The notes under the pieces were generated by a model, which made no database searches, was not told the origin of the DNA, and worked only from the letters and a program-made list of their open reading frames with translations. Positions 1 through 6,832 of a stretch of 32,114 bases of DNA are shown here, piece by piece; within the stretch, counting starts at the first letter, position 1, and every line of letters begins with the position of its first letter. The DNA is taken from positions 1 to 32,114 of the forward strand of contig SLEY01000453.1 in assembly GCA_007124535.1 (NCBI GenBank). Direction: 5' to 3'. The stretch comes from Planctomycetaceae bacterium (GTDB lineage Bacteria; Planctomycetota; Planctomycetia; Pirellulales; Pirellulaceae). A program made the position numbers and the translations under genes.

Positions 1-220
1 CGGCGAATTTCGCGTTCAAACGGTCGACCGTGCCCGACAAGGTGACAACGCCCTCGTGGGTCGCAACGTCGATCCGGGCCTCCGGCACCGCCTCGTGCAT
101 CCTCAGCCGTCGTTCCACGGCTTCGGTGACGGCCAGGTCTCCCGGCGGCGGGGGCTGCTCCGCAGCCAGGCCGGGCAGACCGAGGAAGACCGCGGCCAAA
201 GGAAGTAGCAGCTTACGCAT
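1..220 (-). CDS. BON-domain secreted protein (partial, cut by left edge)
   Basis: The reading frame opens at an ATG at 220 on the minus strand and runs off the left end without a stop, giving 73 residues. It begins with a signal peptide (MRKLLLPLAAVFLGLPGLAA), so the product is probably periplasmic. Then comes the start of a BON domain: an alpha-helical VTEAVERRLRM stretch followed by the typical strand IDVATHEGVVTLSGTVD. BON domains (OsmY family) bind phospholipid or peptidoglycan surfaces and are often found in envelope-stress proteins. A GGAG ribosome site lies just upstream. The gene diverges from phhB, and a sigma-54-like site at 275-290 points towards it. The number of BON domains cannot be seen because the rest lies outside the window. 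Confidence 0.8.
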   Translation of the reverse strand, partial: MRKLLLPLAAVFLGLPGLAAEQPPPPGDLAVTEAVERRLRMHEAVPEARIDVATHEGVVTLSGTVDRLNAKFA

Positions 221-274
221 GGGGGACTCCTGAATTCGAAGGGAAGCATGCACATCGTGACTTCCCTTGCTAAG

Positions 275-290
275 TGCAAATCGGATGCCG
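275..290 (-). promoter_or_regulatory. Sigma-54-type promoter candidate for the BON gene
   Basis: On the minus strand the sequence reads CGGCAT-CCGAT-TTGCA, against the sigma-54 consensus TGGCAC-N5-TTGCW. The invariant GG and GC are ten bases apart. The predicted transcript start is near 264, giving a leader of about 45 nt before the ATG at 220. The call is from pattern reading only. Confidence 0.45.
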
Positions 291-307
291 AAGGTTCCGG
301 TCCTGGC

Positions 308-321
308 GGGGCGCGCGCCCC
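308..321. promoter_or_regulatory. Perfect 14-bp palindrome between two divergent promoters
   Basis: GGGGCGCGCGCCCC is its own reverse complement. Its centre (314.5) is about 24 bp from the -24 box of the BON promoter and about 22 bp from that of the phhB promoter, so it lies upstream of both at nearly equal distance. It could be a shared binding site for a dimeric activator. In GC-rich DNA a GC-only palindrome may also arise by chance. Confidence 0.35.
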
Positions 322-335
322 AAAATCATCCGGGT

Positions 336-351
336 TGGAACAACATTTGCA
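336..351 (+). promoter_or_regulatory. Sigma-54-type promoter candidate for phhB
   Basis: The sequence TGGAAC-AACAT-TTGCA matches TGGCAC-N5-TTGCW except at one -24 base. The GG-N10-GC spacing is exact. The expected transcript start is near 362, about 70 nt before the phhB ATG. Sigma-54 control of phenylalanine-degradation genes is known in Pseudomonas (PhhR), but no such activator is visible here. Confidence 0.45.
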
Positions 352-432
352 TCCGGCCAGCCTTCCGTAACCGATCGGCAACCCGCTCGGTAAGAACCGA
401 ACTCAACAAACCGATCCCTCGGGAGAAAACCC

Positions 433-795
433 ATGACCACGCAAACCACAGACCAACTCCGTTCCCAGCGTTGCCGCGCCTGTGAAGGTGAGGAGGCGAG
501 GCTCTCGGAACCGCAAGCTCGCGACTTGCTCGCCGCCCTTTCCGGATGGGAAATGGACGAAAACGCTCGCCAGATTCGCAAGCAGTGGACCATGAAGGAC
601 TTCGCCACCGGCATGGACTTTCTCCGCCGTGTCGGCGACCTGGCCGAGCAGGAGGGGCATCACCCCGACGTCCATCTCACCGGCTACCGCCATGTGGCCG
701 TCGAACTGGCGACGCATGCGGTGGACGGCTTGTCCGAGAACGATTTCATTCTCGCATCGAAAATCGACGAACTGCCCGCCGGGGAGAAGGCGTAA
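433..795 (+). CDS. phhB: Pterin-4a-carbinolamine dehydratase
   Basis: This 120-aa protein belongs to the PCD/DCoH family, which dehydrates 4a-hydroxytetrahydrobiopterin so that the pterin cofactor of aromatic amino acid hydroxylases can be recycled. The catalytic signature EGHHPDV lies at about residues 74-80, and the usual C-terminal block VELATHAVDGLSENDFILA is present. The N-terminus carries the CxxCEG stretch common in bacterial members. The length is normal for bacterial versions with this N-terminal extension. The start is the ATG at 433, preceded by GGGAG. No phenylalanine hydroxylase gene is in the window, so the partner enzyme must be elsewhere or the protein has another role. It is followed after 54 bases by the DUF1328 gene. 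Confidence 0.9.
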   Translation: MTTQTTDQLRSQRCRACEGEEARLSEPQARDLLAALSGWEMDENARQIRKQWTMKDFATGMDFLRRVGDLAEQEGHHPDVHLTGYRHVAVELATHAVDGLSENDFILASKIDELPAGEKA

Positions 796-849
796 CGAGG
801 ATCACCTGCGATTCGCCATCCTCTTTTTGATTCTTATGGAGTTCGAGCC

Positions 850-1020
850 ATGTTGTATTGGGCAGTGGTGTTCTTTGTTGTCGCGCTGATTGCCGGCGTT
901 CTTGGATTCGGTGGCATTGCGGCCGGCGCGGTGGAAATTGCCAGGATATTGTTTTTCATCTTCCTCGTACTGTTCGTGATCAGCTTGGTTGCTGGCGGCT
1001 TCCGCCGACCCACGGTTTGA
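850..1020 (+). CDS. DUF1328 (YtjA-type) small membrane protein
   Basis: A 56-aa protein with two hydrophobic helices, starting MLYWAVVFFVVALIAGVLGF and continuing with the family-typical GGIAAGAVEIARILFFIF, then a short basic tail ending GGFRRPTV. This is the standard size and sequence pattern of the DUF1328/YtjA family. These are small inner-membrane proteins of unknown function, often found beside stress genes. The start is the ATG at 850 with a GGAG site about 10 bases upstream. It probably shares a transcript with phhB. Its neighbours (BON and PRC-barrel proteins) are also envelope-stress families, which supports a stress role by context only. Confidence 0.88.
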   Translation: MLYWAVVFFVVALIAGVLGFGGIAAGAVEIARILFFIFLVLFVISLVAGGFRRPTV

Positions 1021-1370
1021 TTCGCGCGGAATGTTTTGGTTAAGCCGCGTCCATTACGACAGCCTGACGGGGGAAGCACGTTCCACTATGGCAAAGTGTC
1101 GCTGCATGATCGAGGCGACGAACGGCTTCGTTTGTGGAGAGCAAGGCGAGTTCCAGCTTTTGCGGGAGAGGCACGCCGTGGGGCACTCGTCAAGCGGGGG
1201 AGAACGCATGGCGCACGATTTGCTGCGGGTGGGAAGCCGTGTATTCGGGCGAACCGGAGCGGCCGGCGCCCCGCAGGCGACGTTCCCGCGTGAAAGCCAT
1301 TGCATTGATGGCTGGTCTGGCGCGGCGTCGCGGCAGAGACGAGAAGCGAGGAAATCACGAGGAGAAAGCG
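1021..1370. other. Gap between DUF1328 and PRC-barrel genes
   Basis: I see no convincing gene in these 350 bases. Open frames exist (one beginning MAKCRCMIEA at 1088), but none looks like a known family, and the longest runs into the PRC-barrel gene in another frame. The stretch holds the sigma-54-like site at 1209-1224 and a leader of about 135 nt before the next gene. Confidence 0.5.
1209..1224 (+). promoter_or_regulatory. Sigma-54-type promoter candidate for the PRC-barrel gene
   Basis: TGGCGC-ACGAT-TTGCT differs from TGGCAC-N5-TTGCW at one base and keeps GG-N10-GC. The predicted start is near 1235, leaving a long leader of about 136 nt before the ATG at 1371. Confidence 0.45.
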
Positions 1371-2318
1371 ATGTTGCGAAATTTTGGCGTGGTACCGGCC
1401 CTGATCGCTCTGGCCGCCGTTGCCGGGGCGGATGCCGCTGAGCAAGACCAGAATGACTTGGCAGCCAAGGCATCCGCCCTGATTGGACGGAACGTGATCA
1501 GTTCGCGAGATGTCGTGCTCGGCGATGTCTACGATCTGGTGGTCGATTTCGACGGAGGACGCGTCTCGCACCTGGTGCTGGCCGAAGGCGGTGTTTTGGG
1601 GATCGCCGCCACCCTGCGGCCGGTCCCGATCGAAGCTGCCCAATTGAAGCAGCGGCCTCTGGGTCCGGGAGTCGGGCTTGGTGAGCCCGGGGCCCCCCCG
1701 GCCACTCGACCCACCCACCGCGAATGGGTGCTCCAGGTCGACGTAACCCAGGAACGATTCGAGGAGGCGCCCGTTCTGGAAGACGACTGGAACGTCCTTG
1801 GAAATCCGGAATGGGCGGCCGAACTGGATGCCTTTTACGGCCTGGAAGACATCGAACGCGATCAGGAGCGGCCGATTTATCGCGTGAGCCAACTGACCGG
1901 CAGCCGCATCCGTGATCGAGATGATGAGCGAAATCTTGGCAGCTTGACGGAAATCGTGTTCGATTTGGAAGCGGGCTCGATCCGTTATGGCGCCTTATCG
2001 TACGGCGGTTTCCTGGGATTTGGCGACACGTTGGTGGCGGTCCCCTGGGAGGCGTTCACCCTTCAGGAGGTCGAGGGATGGTTTGAGTATCAGATGGTGC
2101 TGGACGCGACGGAAGAAACCGTCCAGGAGGCCACCGGCTTCGACCAGGACGACTGGCCAAGGTTCGCCGATCCCGAATTGGCGGAAGCACTGGGCGTGCA
2201 GGACGGGAGCGAGCAAGGGCGTGCTCGCGGCGATTTGGACGTGGAAGTGGGCCCCGACGGGGTCGAAGTCGACGTGGACGTCGACCTCGAGTCGCCAGCT
2301 CCTGAGCAGGACGGGTAA
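1371..2318 (+). CDS. Secreted protein with two PRC-barrel domains
   Basis: This 315-aa protein starts at the ATG at 1371, chosen because GAGGAGAAAGCG precedes it and a signal peptide follows directly (MLRNFGVVPALIALAAVAGADA). The frame is open further upstream, but that part has no protein-like character. Two PRC-barrel domains are visible. The first is at about residues 35-80 (IGRNVISSRDVVLGDVYDLV, then VSHLVLAEGG). The second is at about 165-225 (SQLTGSRIRDRDDERNLGSL, then IRYGALSYGGFLGFG and LVAVPWEA). PRC barrels are small beta-barrel modules found in RimM and the photosynthetic reaction centre H subunit, and in many secreted stress proteins. The tail is acidic with alternating Val-Asp (VEVDVDVDLE). 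The molecular role is unknown. Confidence 0.82.
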   Translation: MLRNFGVVPALIALAAVAGADAAEQDQNDLAAKASALIGRNVISSRDVVLGDVYDLVVDFDGGRVSHLVLAEGGVLGIAATLRPVPIEAAQLKQRPLGPGVGLGEPGAPPATRPTHREWVLQVDVTQERFEEAPVLEDDWNVLGNPEWAAELDAFYGLEDIERDQERPIYRVSQLTGSRIRDRDDERNLGSLTEIVFDLEAGSIRYGALSYGGFLGFGDTLVAVPWEAFTLQEVEGWFEYQMVLDATEETVQEATGFDQDDWPRFADPELAEALGVQDGSEQGRARGDLDVEVGPDGVEVDVDVDLESPAPEQDG

Positions 2319-2447
2319 TTCGCCGCGCGGACTTCGATGGCTCGTCGGCCGGTGCGGCTCGCGGGCCAGAAGGGGCCAGCGAGCCGGCCGCGGCGGGCCG
2401 CTTTGCGAGCGAGGGGCCAGGGCAATTTCCTGAACCGGAGGCTTTCG

Positions 2448-3959
2448 ATGGATACCATTTCGCCCCATTCGTATTGGTGGAGCGACGCTTTCCTCCAGGA
2501 GGCCCCAACGTATGCTCCTTTGGACCAAGAAAGCCGCGCCGACGTGGCAATCATTGGGGCGGGGATCACCGGTTTGACGGCGGCGGCCCACTTGAAAGCG
2601 TCGGGCCGGCGAGTCGTGGTGCTTGAGGCCGGCCGCGTCGGGGCCGGGACGACCGGCGGGTCGACCGGGCACCTGGAAGTGCATCCCGATCCCGGTTTTC
2701 GCGCGCTCCTCCGCGACTTGGGCGAATCCGGGGCCCGGCAGGTGACCGAAGCTCGCCGCCAGGCCATCGCGCAAATCCGCGCTTGGTCCTCGGACGCCAG
2801 CGGCTGCGACTTCGTCCCGGTACCCGCGTTCTTCTATGCCGAGACCGAGGATGACGTTTCGCTTGTCGAAGAGGAACACGACGCCGCGCGGCGGGCGGGG
2901 GTCGAGGCCCGTCTGGTGGCCGATGTCCCGCTTCCTTTTCCCTGTGCGGCCGGGCTACGGCTGGAAAATCAGGCTCGGGTACAAATCACACCCTATTTGC
3001 GGCTCCTGGCCGCGCTCGTCCACGGCGACGGGTCCCGGGTGCACGAATACTCCCGGGTAATTCAGCCCCCGACCGAAGGAGCCCCATGCACGGTGGCGAC
3101 GGCTCGTGGCCGCGTCGTCGCTGACGACGTGATCGTCGCGACCCACTCGGGCTTCTTCGGCATATCCCATCTCGACCTGCGCGTGGCGCCGTACCAATCC
3201 TACGTCGTGGCCGTGGAGATAGCAGACGAAGTGGACGACGCCCTGTTCTGGGACACGGCCTCCCCGTATCATTATACCCGCCTGAGTTCATCGGCCTCGC
3301 CGGGCACGCTGCTCGTGGGCGGCGCCGACCACAAGACGGGTCAGGGCGATGGACCGTCCCATTTGGCCGCGTTGGAAGAGTATGTCGCCCAGCGTTTTCG
3401 CGTCCCGCGGGTGACGCACCGCTGGTCGGCCGAGTTGTTCGAGCCCGCCGATGCCCTCCCTTTGATTGGCCGCATGCCCCTGTCGAACCACCTCTACGTC
3501 GCCAGCGGGTTTTCAGGATCGGGACTCACCTGGGGGACGGCGGCGGCCCGAATCATCAGCGATCTGATCGCGGGGCGACCGAACGCGACGGCGGCATGGG
3601 TTTCGCCCTCCCGATGGAAACCGGTGGCCGCGGCGTCGAATTTCGTCCAAGAAAACTTCAATATTGCCAAACGTTTTGTCCTCGATCGCCTGGCGGCCCA
3701 TGCTTTGGACCGTATGGAGGACGTCCCTGCGGGGGAAGGGCGCCTCGTGCGGAGTAAGGACCGCCTGCTGGCGGCCTATCGTGATCCCGCCGGGGCGGTC
3801 CATGTCCGCTCCGCGGTGTGTCCCCATGCCGGGTGCATCGTCCAGTGGAACGGGGCGGAGCGGACTTGGGATTGTCCTTGTCATGGCGGCCGCTTTGCGC
3901 CGCGGGGCGAACGTATTTACGGACCTCCGGCGGACGACCTCCACCCCGCCCCTTCCTGA
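2448..3959 (+). CDS. FAD-dependent oxidoreductase (DAO family) with C-terminal Rieske domain
   Basis: A 503-aa protein. The start is the ATG at 2448, with CCGGAGG seven bases upstream. The N-terminal Rossmann motif VAIIGAGITG (GxGxxG at 37-42), a C-terminal FAD contact region (LPLIGRMP, then YVASGFSGSGLTWG) and the overall layout mark the DAO/GlpD-like amine or sarcosine oxidase family. After about residue 430 comes a Rieske [2Fe-2S] domain with ligands Cys458, His460, Cys476 and His479, plus Cys463 and Cys478 in the usual disulfide positions (CPHAGC and CPCHGGRF). Electrons from flavin oxidation could pass to the cluster. The substrate is unknown. There is no signal peptide, so it is probably cytoplasmic. 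It is the first gene of a same-strand run with a persulfide dioxygenase and sodB. Confidence 0.88.
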   Translation: MDTISPHSYWWSDAFLQEAPTYAPLDQESRADVAIIGAGITGLTAAAHLKASGRRVVVLEAGRVGAGTTGGSTGHLEVHPDPGFRALLRDLGESGARQVTEARRQAIAQIRAWSSDASGCDFVPVPAFFYAETEDDVSLVEEEHDAARRAGVEARLVADVPLPFPCAAGLRLENQARVQITPYLRLLAALVHGDGSRVHEYSRVIQPPTEGAPCTVATARGRVVADDVIVATHSGFFGISHLDLRVAPYQSYVVAVEIADEVDDALFWDTASPYHYTRLSSSASPGTLLVGGADHKTGQGDGPSHLAALEEYVAQRFRVPRVTHRWSAELFEPADALPLIGRMPLSNHLYVASGFSGSGLTWGTAAARIISDLIAGRPNATAAWVSPSRWKPVAAASNFVQENFNIAKRFVLDRLAAHALDRMEDVPAGEGRLVRSKDRLLAAYRDPAGAVHVRSAVCPHAGCIVQWNGAERTWDCPCHGGRFAPRGERIYGPPADDLHPAPS

Positions 3960-4027
3960 ACTCCATCTGACAGCAACCGAACCACCACCTCCCACACCAT
4001 TCTTACATCAGTACGAGGAGTCGATCC

Positions 4028-5419
4028 ATGTTCATGGAAACCATCTACACGCCGGGCGTGGCGCACTTGTCCTATATCCTGGGCGACGCGGGGCAGGCGG
4101 CCGTCATCGACCCGCGGCGCGATACGGGCGTCTATTGGGACATCGCCGATCGGCACGGGGCGAGGATCACGCATGTCTTCGAAACCCACCGGAATGAAGA
4201 TTACGTGACCGGCTCGCTCGATCTGGCTCGCACCGCCTTCGCGGAAATCTATCACGGCCATCAACTGGATTTTCAGTATGGCAATCCGGTGCGGGAAGGC
4301 GATGCGTTCCAACTGGGCCAGGCGAAGCTTTCCATCCTGGAGACGCCCGGCCACACCCCGGAGAGCATTTCGATCGTCTATCGCGACCTGGAATTCAGCG
4401 ACGATCCGCTGGGCGTGTTCACCGGCGACGCCTTGTTCATCGGCGACGTGGGCCGGACCGACTTCTTCCCGGATCGGGCCGAAGAGGTGGCCGGGATGCT
4501 TTACGACAGCATCTTCCAGAAACTGCTGGCGTTGGGCGATCACGTGCTCCTGTGGCCAGCCCATGGCGCGGGATCCGTTTGCGGTTCGGGCATGGCCGAC
4601 CGGAATTTCTCCACCCTCGGCTACGAACGCCGACACAATCCGGCGCTGCAGCAGAAGGATCGGAAGGCGTTCATCGCCTACAAGCTGGCCGAGGACCATT
4701 TCTATCCCCCTTATTTCCAGAAAATGGAGCAATACAATCTGGAAGGTCCCCCGCCGCTGGCCGAACTGCCCCGCCCCAAACCGCTCGTGCCCGAGGACTT
4801 CGTCCGGGCGATGGAAGACGGCATGCAAGTGGTCGACGTGCGCAGCCCCGAGGCTTACGCGGGCGCCCACCTGCCGGCAAGCTTCTCATTGCCGTTGAAG
4901 ATGCTTCCCGCCTTCGCCGGGATGTTTCTGGAATACACCCGCCCGCTGGGGCTGGTGGTGGAGGATGACTCGCAGATCGGCGAGGCGGTCCGCGGCCTGG
5001 TGCGGATCGGCTACGATCATGTCGCGGCTTTCCTGGCCGGCGGCTTGCATGCCTGGGAGACAAGCGGCCTGCGCTACGAGAGAATCCCCGCCATCCATAT
5101 CAAGGATCTGGAGAAACGAATCGAGGCGGGCGACCGCTTCACCCTGCTCGATGTCCGCAGCAGGGAGGAGTTTCAGTCGGGACACCTGCCCGGGGCGAAG
5201 CAGGTTTTTGTGGGCGATTTGCCCCAGAAAATCGACCAGATTGCCGACGGGCGCCCCGTCACCACCTACTGCAACAGCGGCCAGCGGGCGATGATTGCCG
5301 CGTCGCTGCTGCGGCAGCATGGCATCCAGCCGGTCGAGAACTGCCTGGGCTCCATGGCGGCCTGCAGGAGTCTGGCGTGCGATATGGTGGCCGAAGCAGC
5401 TCCCGGCACGGCAAAATGA
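4028..5419 (+). CDS. Persulfide dioxygenase-rhodanese-rhodanese fusion (CstB-like)
   Basis: This 463-aa protein starts at the ATG at 4028 after GAGGAG. Residues 1-240 form a metallo-beta-lactamase fold of the ETHE1 type. The usual HxHxDH box reads THRNEDY (His54, Asp58), but the ligands used by mononuclear-iron persulfide dioxygenases remain: His54, His109 (PGHTPES) and Asp134 (FTGDALFIGD). Residues 255-350 are a rhodanese-like domain without a catalytic cysteine (LVVEDD where the Cys loop belongs). Residues 355-455 are a second rhodanese with the active loop CNSGQR (Cys415). The same order is found in CstB, which oxidises persulfides and transfers sulfane sulfur as thiosulfate. The neighbours (YeeE/YedE remnant, FAD-Rieske protein, sodB) fit sulfide detoxification in the cytoplasm. 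Confidence 0.88.
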   Translation: MFMETIYTPGVAHLSYILGDAGQAAVIDPRRDTGVYWDIADRHGARITHVFETHRNEDYVTGSLDLARTAFAEIYHGHQLDFQYGNPVREGDAFQLGQAKLSILETPGHTPESISIVYRDLEFSDDPLGVFTGDALFIGDVGRTDFFPDRAEEVAGMLYDSIFQKLLALGDHVLLWPAHGAGSVCGSGMADRNFSTLGYERRHNPALQQKDRKAFIAYKLAEDHFYPPYFQKMEQYNLEGPPPLAELPRPKPLVPEDFVRAMEDGMQVVDVRSPEAYAGAHLPASFSLPLKMLPAFAGMFLEYTRPLGLVVEDDSQIGEAVRGLVRIGYDHVAAFLAGGLHAWETSGLRYERIPAIHIKDLEKRIEAGDRFTLLDVRSREEFQSGHLPGAKQVFVGDLPQKIDQIADGRPVTTYCNSGQRAMIAASLLRQHGIQPVENCLGSMAACRSLACDMVAEAAPGTAK

Positions 5420-5522
5420 ACAGGGAACGCGGGGAATGGCGCCCCGTGCCCCACGGGCCGGCAAGCCGTTCGCGTGCAACCAAACCCAAGGGGCAGGGGG
5501 CTGGATACCGAAGGAATCACCA

Positions 5523-5996
5523 ATGCCAAGAAAGACCGCATTATTCGCCGCCGCGATTCTTGCCGGCGTACCGCAGGTCGCGCTGGCCCAAGATGCAGGC
5601 GTCGATCCCGGCACCACGGGACCCGCTTGGTCGCCGTACTTGGTCGGCGCCCTGATCGGCGTGCTGAGTATGTTGACCTTCTATTTCAGCGACAAGCCCC
5701 TGGGCGCCTCGACCGCCTATGCTCGACTTGCCGGACTGGTCGGCCGGCAGTTCGCCCCTCGCCACACCGACGCGTTGCCCTTCTATGCAAAGAAGACGCC
5801 CGCGATCGATTGGCAGGTGATGCTGGTTGTGGGCATCCTGATCGGTGGTTTTCTGGCTGCCTGGACTACTGGGCATCCGCCCGGCGATCTGCGTCCCCCT
5901 GTTCGCCGCGATCCTCGTGGTATTCCTCGCCGCAATCCATTTCTACGCTGTTCCGAAAACCTGAAGACTATCCGAAGCCCATGGTTGATTCCCTGA
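5523..5996 (+). pseudogene. Truncated YeeE/YedE-family sulfur transporter
   Basis: The frame from the ATG at 5523 (GAAGGA seven bases upstream) gives 157 residues. The first 116 or so look like the N-terminal part of a YeeE/YedE (thiosulfate or sulfane-sulfur) transporter: a first hydrophobic segment, YLVGALIGVLSMLTFYFSDK, PLGASTAYARLAGLVG, RHTDALPF and VMLVVGILIGGFLAAWTTG. After about position 5875 the frame becomes Pro/Arg-rich and non-membrane, while the +1 frame stays hydrophobic (IRPAICVPLFAAILVVFLAA) until a TGA at 5962. The cysteine-bearing GGCxSGHG core of the family is absent, and there is no room for it before sodB at 6027. I infer an internal deletion with a frame change. A short functional membrane peptide, or a sequencing or assembly error, is less likely but possible. 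Confidence 0.6.
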
Positions 5997-6026
5997 ACCC
6001 CTTTTCTTTCCAAGGAGAACCGAGTC

Positions 6027-6620
6027 ATGAAACATGAACTTCCCGAATTGCCCTTCGCCGAAACGGCCCTGGAACCCCACATTTCGGCCGAAACACTGCA
6101 GTACCACCACGGCAAGCACCACGCCAAGTACGTTGCGACCCTGAACGAGCTACTCCCGGGCACCGAGTTGGAAGGGGAATCGCTCGAGGAGATTATCCGG
6201 CGAGCTTCCGGCAAACTGTTCAACAATGCCGCGCAGGTCTGGAACCATACGTTCTATTGGAACTGCCTTTCGCCGCGGGGAGGTGGTCAACCGGACGGGC
6301 CACTCACCGCGGTGTTGGAGCAGCAGTTCGGCTCGTTCGACCAGTTCCAACAGCAGTTCAACGAGGCCGCCAAAGGGCTGTTTGGTTCAGGTTGGACCTG
6401 GCTGGTCCAGGATGCTTCGGGCAAGGTGAGCATTCAACCGATGAGCAACGCGGGGACGCCGATCCGGCAGGGAGATACGCCCCTGCTGACCTGCGACGTG
6501 TGGGAACACGCGTACTACATCGACTATCGCAATGCGCGTCCCAAGTACCTGACCGGCTTCTGGAACCTGGTGAATTGGGATTTCGTCGCCCAGCAATACC
6601 AGGCGGCTGCCCCGGTTTGA
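6027..6620 (+). CDS. sodB: Superoxide dismutase, iron type
   Basis: A 197-aa Fe/Mn superoxide dismutase of normal length. The metal ligands are all visible: His27 (QYHHGKHH), His74 (VWNHTFYW), Asp157 and His161 (DVWEHAYYIDYRNARPKYL). Gln70 in NNAAQVWNH is the position that usually marks iron rather than manganese enzymes. There is no signal peptide, so it acts in the cytoplasm, converting superoxide to peroxide and oxygen. The start at 6027 has AAGGAG ten bases upstream. The gene lies 63 bases after the +1-frame stop of the YeeE remnant, in the same direction as the persulfide dioxygenase, and may be cotranscribed with it. Confidence 0.95.
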   Translation: MKHELPELPFAETALEPHISAETLQYHHGKHHAKYVATLNELLPGTELEGESLEEIIRRASGKLFNNAAQVWNHTFYWNCLSPRGGGQPDGPLTAVLEQQFGSFDQFQQQFNEAAKGLFGSGWTWLVQDASGKVSIQPMSNAGTPIRQGDTPLLTCDVWEHAYYIDYRNARPKYLTGFWNLVNWDFVAQQYQAAAPV

Positions 6621-6698
6621 GGGGCATGCCATGGGCGACCCTGGTTTTATTCAAGCCTTTTCGCCATGAAGCGGCCCCCCGACCCGTTCTTTATATTC

Positions 6699-6725
6699 GT
6701 CCCATTAGTCCTATTTGTCCTATAA
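6699..6725. repeat. Three 9-bp tandem units
   Basis: The units GTCCCATTA, GTCCTATTT and GTCCTATAA follow each other between sodB and the symporter gene. They are unusually AT-rich for this region. No function is evident. Confidence 0.6.
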
Positions 6726-6832
6726 ATGCCAGGTGTCCCCGTTTGTCACAACAAGAGCCTGCACGATATGCTGCAACCATGCCCCCCGGGTGAACTCAGG
6801 CGACTCTGGCTGCGCTGTCAGTGGGGTAGACC

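Noticed and set aside
1088..1441. Frame starting MAKCRCMIEA in the gap before the PRC-barrel gene
   Set aside because: No ribosome site or family match, and it overlaps the PRC-barrel start in a different frame.
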